A stretch of DNA of 64,000 bases from Saprospiraceae bacterium (GTDB lineage Bacteria; Bacteroidota; Bacteroidia; Chitinophagales; Saprospiraceae), in assembly GCA_013140975.1 (NCBI GenBank), contig JABFRV010000041.1, positions 82,164-146,163 of the forward strand, read 5' to 3'. The notes beneath the pieces were generated by a model. The model saw only the letters and a list, made by a program, of their open reading frames with translations, was not told where the DNA came from and ran no database searches. A program made the position numbers and the translations under genes. Shown here piece after piece: positions 59,897-64,000 of this stretch. Position 1 is the stretch's first letter. Each line of letters opens with the position of its first letter.

Positions 59897-60379
59897 GTGG
59901 CTCAGAAGAAAATCAACATCCAGTTCAGCAAAGGGATTAACACGATGATTGTTTTTGGAATTGCGATGGCTGTATTATTATTGATTTTACGAGTCATTCA
60001 TTGGAAATTCTTGCTTATCGATAGATCTCAGGAACTGTATAGCGCAGGTATTGCAATTCTATTTACTACAATGGGCATTTGGCTGGCAAGCAAACTCATA
60101 AAAAGGAATAACAGCCCATTGAGTGCTGACAAAGCTTCTATAGGATTAAATGCTATACCAAATACGCTTCTAAGTGATCGAGAATTAGAGATTCTTTTGT
60201 TGATTTCAAAGGGAAATACGAATCAGGAAATAGCCGACGAGTTGTTTCTTTCACTAAGTACCATAAAATCGCATGTCTCCAATATTTTTGGAAAATTAGA
60301 TGTCAAAAACAGAACCCAAGCTCTTGAAAAGGCTAGAAATTTGAAAATCCTTCAATTTGCTGATCATACTAAAGTATGA
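59897..60379 (+). CDS. Membrane-anchored LuxR-type HTH regulator
   Basis: Two TMs then LSDRELEILLLISKGNTNQEIADELFLSLSTIKSHVSNIFGKLDVKNRTQA. GTG start. Confidence 0.88.
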   Translation: MAQKKINIQFSKGINTMIVFGIAMAVLLLILRVIHWKFLLIDRSQELYSAGIAILFTTMGIWLASKLIKRNNSPLSADKASIGLNAIPNTLLSDRELEILLLISKGNTNQEIADELFLSLSTIKSHVSNIFGKLDVKNRTQALEKARNLKILQFADHTKV

Positions 60380-60466
60380 AATACTCGATTCATTGATTAA
60401 CTTAGCACTATAGTATTACTCGTTTTATTGCCGGGCAGCATTTCTTTGTGGAATAATTATTTAAAT

Positions 60467-60982
60467 ATGAAAAAAATCATTCTTACCTATGGCCTTATAA
60501 GCGGCGCACTCATTTCAATTTTCATGCTTGTATCTATGTCAATTGCGAAGGGCAAACAAAGCATGGGCAGTTCAGAAATCATTGGATATTCAGCAATGGT
60601 AATTGTATTCTCTCTAATTTTTTTTGGAATCAGATCATACAAGAATCAAAATCCCGAAATTTCATTGAGCTTTGGAAAAGCATTTAAGATAGGTTTTCTA
60701 ATTGCACTCATAGGATCAACTTGTTATGTTTTGAGTTGGATTATCTTTCAAAAATTCTACATGCCGGATTTTATGGAAACGTATGCACAATCCATAATAG
60801 AAAGTCTAAAAGAAAAAGGAGCTTCAGAATCCGAAATCCAAAGGCAAACGGAATCTATGAATAAAGCAAAAGAAATGTATAAGAATCCATTCTTTATGAC
60901 AGCAATAACCTACGCTGAAATATTGCCTTTAGGTCTGATTATATCTTTAATTAGTGCAGCCATTCTTAGAAACAGGAAATAA
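60467..60982 (+). CDS. DUF4199-like membrane protein
   Basis: MKKIILTYGLISGALISIFMLV...EIIGYSAMVIVFSLIFFGIRSYKNQNPEISLSFGKAFKIGFLIALIGS. Confidence 0.85.
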   Translation: MKKIILTYGLISGALISIFMLVSMSIAKGKQSMGSSEIIGYSAMVIVFSLIFFGIRSYKNQNPEISLSFGKAFKIGFLIALIGSTCYVLSWIIFQKFYMPDFMETYAQSIIESLKEKGASESEIQRQTESMNKAKEMYKNPFFMTAITYAEILPLGLIISLISAAILRNRK

Positions 60983-60988
60983 ATCTTG

Positions 60989-61033
60989 AATTATGAGTTA
61001 TGAATTATGAATTATGAATCATAACTCATAATT
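60989..61033. repeat. Heptamer-based hairpin repeat between convergent genes
   Basis: AATTATGAGTTATGA (60989-61003) / TCATAACTCATAATT (61019-61033); tandem AATTATG-type 7-mers. Confidence 0.75.
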
Positions 61034-61742
61034 ATTCAACAATAATTACATTTGATTCATCAATATCTTCTTCATAACGCAGTCGATGGAAGACCCGCGC
61101 TGTTAGCACAACATCCTTTTGGCAATAATTTGCTATTCGTTGAATATCATTGTCTTTCCAATACACAACACCCACATCTTTCCCGCTTATATCATTCTTA
61201 CTTGTAGGAAGATTCAAGCAATGAGCAAGCAGATCAAGCGAAGTGAAATTTTTATAATCGCCAAATTTCCACATTTCCAGTGTATCAAAAATATGAAGAA
61301 CCTCCCAGGGCTTTCTACCGGAGAGATCAAAGCTTGGGGGTATTCGTATCCCGTGTATAACCGACCTTCTGCATAAATATGGAATATCGAATTCTTTGAT
61401 ATTGTGCCCTACAAAGGAACATTGTCTGGCGTCCGAATAAGATTTATTGACCAAATCAAAAAAGTTAGTCAATAGAGCTTTTTCTTCCCCAATAAAAGAC
61501 TTCACACGGAATTTATTCTCATCCTTAATCCCAACACTGATGCAGATTACTTTTCCAAATTCAGCATAGATAGCGGACTTTTCAGAGTACAGATCTGAGG
61601 CAGTTTTGGTCAAATCTCTTTCTGCATAGTATCTAATCTTCTGAGCCCAAAGCTCCTTTTCCTGATTATTAAGCTCATCAAATTGGGCTTTACTTGAAGC
61701 TGTTTCTATGTCTAAAAACAGTAATTTTGGTCTCATACTCAT
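61032..61742 (-). CDS. 3'-5' exonuclease (DnaQ/PolB-exo-like)
   Basis: LLFLDIETASS; SFVGHNIKEFDIPYLCRRSVIHGIRIP; YCQKDVVLTARVF. Confidence 0.85.
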   Translation of the reverse strand: MSMRPKLLFLDIETASSKAQFDELNNQEKELWAQKIRYYAERDLTKTASDLYSEKSAIYAEFGKVICISVGIKDENKFRVKSFIGEEKALLTNFFDLVNKSYSDARQCSFVGHNIKEFDIPYLCRRSVIHGIRIPPSFDLSGRKPWEVLHIFDTLEMWKFGDYKNFTSLDLLAHCLNLPTSKNDISGKDVGVVYWKDNDIQRIANYCQKDVVLTARVFHRLRYEEDIDESNVIIVE

Positions 61743-61835
61743 TTCTCTAGCTCTTTTAGGTAAAAAAATACAGATTTCAGGGCAGCCTCAAGCAATAAGT
61801 AGTAAATTTACGCATTATTATAAAAATTTTGTAAG

Positions 61836-62816
61836 ATGACAAATCAAAAATCCAATTCTTCTCTAAAAGCCGCTGTTGCCGTAGCCATATTAGCCCTGTT
61901 TGGAGCTAATATTTACCAGTTTATGAACAACAAAAGCTTAAAAGAGGATAACGAAGCTAAAACCCAGGACATTATAGAGTTAGATAGTGCCAAAAGCGAG
62001 CTGGATAAGCAGTACCAGCAATCTATTGCAGATCTTAATTCTATGAAGACCGACAATGAAGAACTTAATAAGAGTATTGAAGTTCAGAAAGAAGAGCTAA
62101 GACTTCAAAAGGAAAAAATTTCTGTACTTCTTAAAGATAGCAAGAACTTGAAAACAGCGAAATCGGAAATGAACGCTATGAAAGTTAAAGCTGAAGAATA
62201 TATAGCTGAAATAAATCGACTTAAAGGAGAAAATGAAAAGCTCTCTTCTAGCAATAAAGAATTACTAACATCTAAAGATGCACTTACATCTGAAGTCGAA
62301 AAGAAAAATGTCGAAAATCAAAAACTTACAGAAGTCAATAGCAACCTTTCAACTCAGAAAGATGAAATCAGTAAAGAAAAAGAAATGCTAAGCCGAAAAT
62401 ATAATCGTGCTGCAGCAATTCAGGTTGCCAAATTGGACGCAACCGGATACCAAACACGCGAAGGAAAAAAACCTTCTTCTAAGTCCAGAGCTTCTGATGT
62501 TGATTTTATTGAAGTGTGTTTCAAAACGACAGAGAATAAAAACTCTGATGCAGGAAATGAAACTTTCTATATTCGTATAATAAGCCCAACAGGAGAGACA
62601 CAAAGCATTGGCAGTGAAGGCAGCGGCACGCTTACCAATAATGCTACAGATGCAGCTATAAATTATTCTACAACTGCAGTTGTAGATTATAAAAATGATG
62701 AACTAAAAACTTGTGGTAAGTTTTCCAATCCGGGATCCTTCCAAAAAGGCGTTTATCAAATTGAAGTTTACAACAAAGGCTACCTTGTTGGAACAACAAC
62801 AATGAAACTAAAATAA
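61836..62816 (+). CDS. Coiled-coil membrane-anchored protein, unknown function
   Basis: N-terminal TM, long heptad region, beta-rich C-terminus. Confidence 0.75.
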   Translation: MTNQKSNSSLKAAVAVAILALFGANIYQFMNNKSLKEDNEAKTQDIIELDSAKSELDKQYQQSIADLNSMKTDNEELNKSIEVQKEELRLQKEKISVLLKDSKNLKTAKSEMNAMKVKAEEYIAEINRLKGENEKLSSSNKELLTSKDALTSEVEKKNVENQKLTEVNSNLSTQKDEISKEKEMLSRKYNRAAAIQVAKLDATGYQTREGKKPSSKSRASDVDFIEVCFKTTENKNSDAGNETFYIRIISPTGETQSIGSEGSGTLTNNATDAAINYSTTAVVDYKNDELKTCGKFSNPGSFQKGVYQIEVYNKGYLVGTTTMKLK

Positions 62817-62831
62817 GAAATTATTCCAGAT

Positions 62832-62875
62832 AATAAAACCATACTTACTCATCATAAGTATGGTTTTATTTTTAT
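62832..62875 (+). terminator. Strong rho-independent terminator
   Basis: AATAAAACCATACTTA (62832-62847) / TAAGTATGGTTTTATT (62855-62870), 16-bp perfect stem then T-rich. Confidence 0.85.
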
Positions 62876-62892
62876 GCTCAGAACGAAAATCA

Positions 62893-63825
62893 ATGGCAGA
62901 AAAAATTCTAATGATTGGTTCCAATGGTCAGATTGGAACAGTACTTTCGAAAGAACTTAGGAAAAAATACGGAGGTGACAACGTGATATGTTCCGACATC
63001 CGCGAACCCATTAAATCCGCTGACCCATTTCTAATTATTGATGTTCTTGATAAAGCAAAACTTCAAAGCATAATTCATGATCATTCTATTACGCAGATTT
63101 ATCATCTTGCTGCTTTGCTATCAGCCAAAGGAGAGCAAAATCCAGAACTGACTTGGAAAATCAATATGCAAGGTTTGTTAAATGTTCTGGATTTATCAGT
63201 GCAAGAAAATGTAAAAAAAGTTTTCTTCCCAAGCTCGATAGCTATTTATGGACCAACCACTCCAAAAATTAACACTCCTCAGTATGCAAGTTTCCAACCA
63301 ACTACAATTTATGGAATTAGCAAAATTGCTGGTGAAATGTGGTGCGAGTATTATTACAAAAGATATAAGCTCGATGTCCGTTCAATCCGCTATCCCGGAG
63401 TCATAGGCTGGCAATCGTTACCTGAAGGAGGAACTACAGATTATGCTGTCGAGATTTTTCATGCAGCACTTAAGTCAGGACATTATGATTGCTTCCTTGC
63501 AGAACATACTGCACTCCCAATGATATATATGGATGATGCAATTAGAGCTACACTGGAGTTAATGGAAGCCAACGCAGAATCAATAACGGTAAGAACAAGT
63601 TATAATCTGGTTGGAATGAGCTTTACACCAGGTGAAATCTACAGTGTCATAAAAAATAAAATACCCAATTTTACCATTCAATACAAGCCGGATTTTCGTC
63701 AAAAAATAGCAGAATCCTGGACGGAATCAATCGATGACTCCTATGCTAGAAAAGACTGGGGATGGAAACCCAATTATGATCTTGATAAGATGTGTGAAGA
63801 TATGATTGCCCATTTAAAGCAATAA
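62893..63825 (+). CDS. NAD-dependent epimerase-type L-threonine 3-dehydrogenase-like protein
   Basis: ILMIGSNGQIGTVLSKEL; IYHLAALLSAKGEQNPELTWKINMQGLLNVL; IRYPGVIGWQSLPEGGTTDYAVEIFHAAL; ATG 62893 preferred over 62860. Confidence 0.88.
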   Translation: MAEKILMIGSNGQIGTVLSKELRKKYGGDNVICSDIREPIKSADPFLIIDVLDKAKLQSIIHDHSITQIYHLAALLSAKGEQNPELTWKINMQGLLNVLDLSVQENVKKVFFPSSIAIYGPTTPKINTPQYASFQPTTIYGISKIAGEMWCEYYYKRYKLDVRSIRYPGVIGWQSLPEGGTTDYAVEIFHAALKSGHYDCFLAEHTALPMIYMDDAIRATLELMEANAESITVRTSYNLVGMSFTPGEIYSVIKNKIPNFTIQYKPDFRQKIAESWTESIDDSYARKDWGWKPNYDLDKMCEDMIAHLKQ

Positions 63826-64000
63826 ATGCCTGAAAAAACACCAAGGATTAAAGGAACTATTTTAAAGAATTCCAAAGCCATCTGATAGAGAAATCGGGCA
63901 TCCTGACTCCTTTCCTATTTCTTTTTTAAAACAAGTTTTAGGCCTTAAATTCAAATCATTTAGTTTAAACTTTTCTCAATATTTATAGCATTAATAATCC

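Overview
The window is AT-rich Bacteroidota-type chromosome. It carries many proteins with Por/T9SS-type C-terminal tails, Bacteroidota-style lipoproteins and three ECF-sigma loci. I saw no rRNA, tRNA, CRISPR array, transposase or prophage. The left ~6 kb is accessory: an McrBC-type restriction pair whose McrB is cut by the window start, a lone PD-(D/E)XK/DUF4268 nuclease and a Fic protein. Each of these is followed by a related imperfect palindromic element, giving a cassette-like layout. The rest is mostly metabolism and envelope genes: YjdI/CDGSH Fe-S protein, bestrophin, cytochromes c, SnoaL proteins, an ECF-Spy-MbnP-MauG operon with a sulfatase and YHYH protein nearby, a Lol-type ABC cluster, ArsM with a MerT-like small protein, acyl-CoA dehydrogenase, a TonB receptor, PrmC, cytidine deaminase, a DUF4956/HlyD/TolC-like locus, an ECF sigma with a putative trans-envelope partner, and a threonine dehydrogenase-like epimerase. 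Main leads: (i) the palindrome-bounded gene array at 2.8-5.9 kb; (ii) the DUF4956-HlyD-TolC-like cluster with no canonical motor; (iii) the ECF sigma plus TM plus beta-barrel fusion; (iv) the ECF-controlled MbnP/MauG operon with a duplicated MauG tail downstream; (v) three spaced repeats over the fic promoter. Several decayed genes are also readable: an amber-interrupted TolB-like gene, a 1-nt frameshifted membrane gene and a GH3-like relic. All family calls are by eye from motifs; no searches were run.
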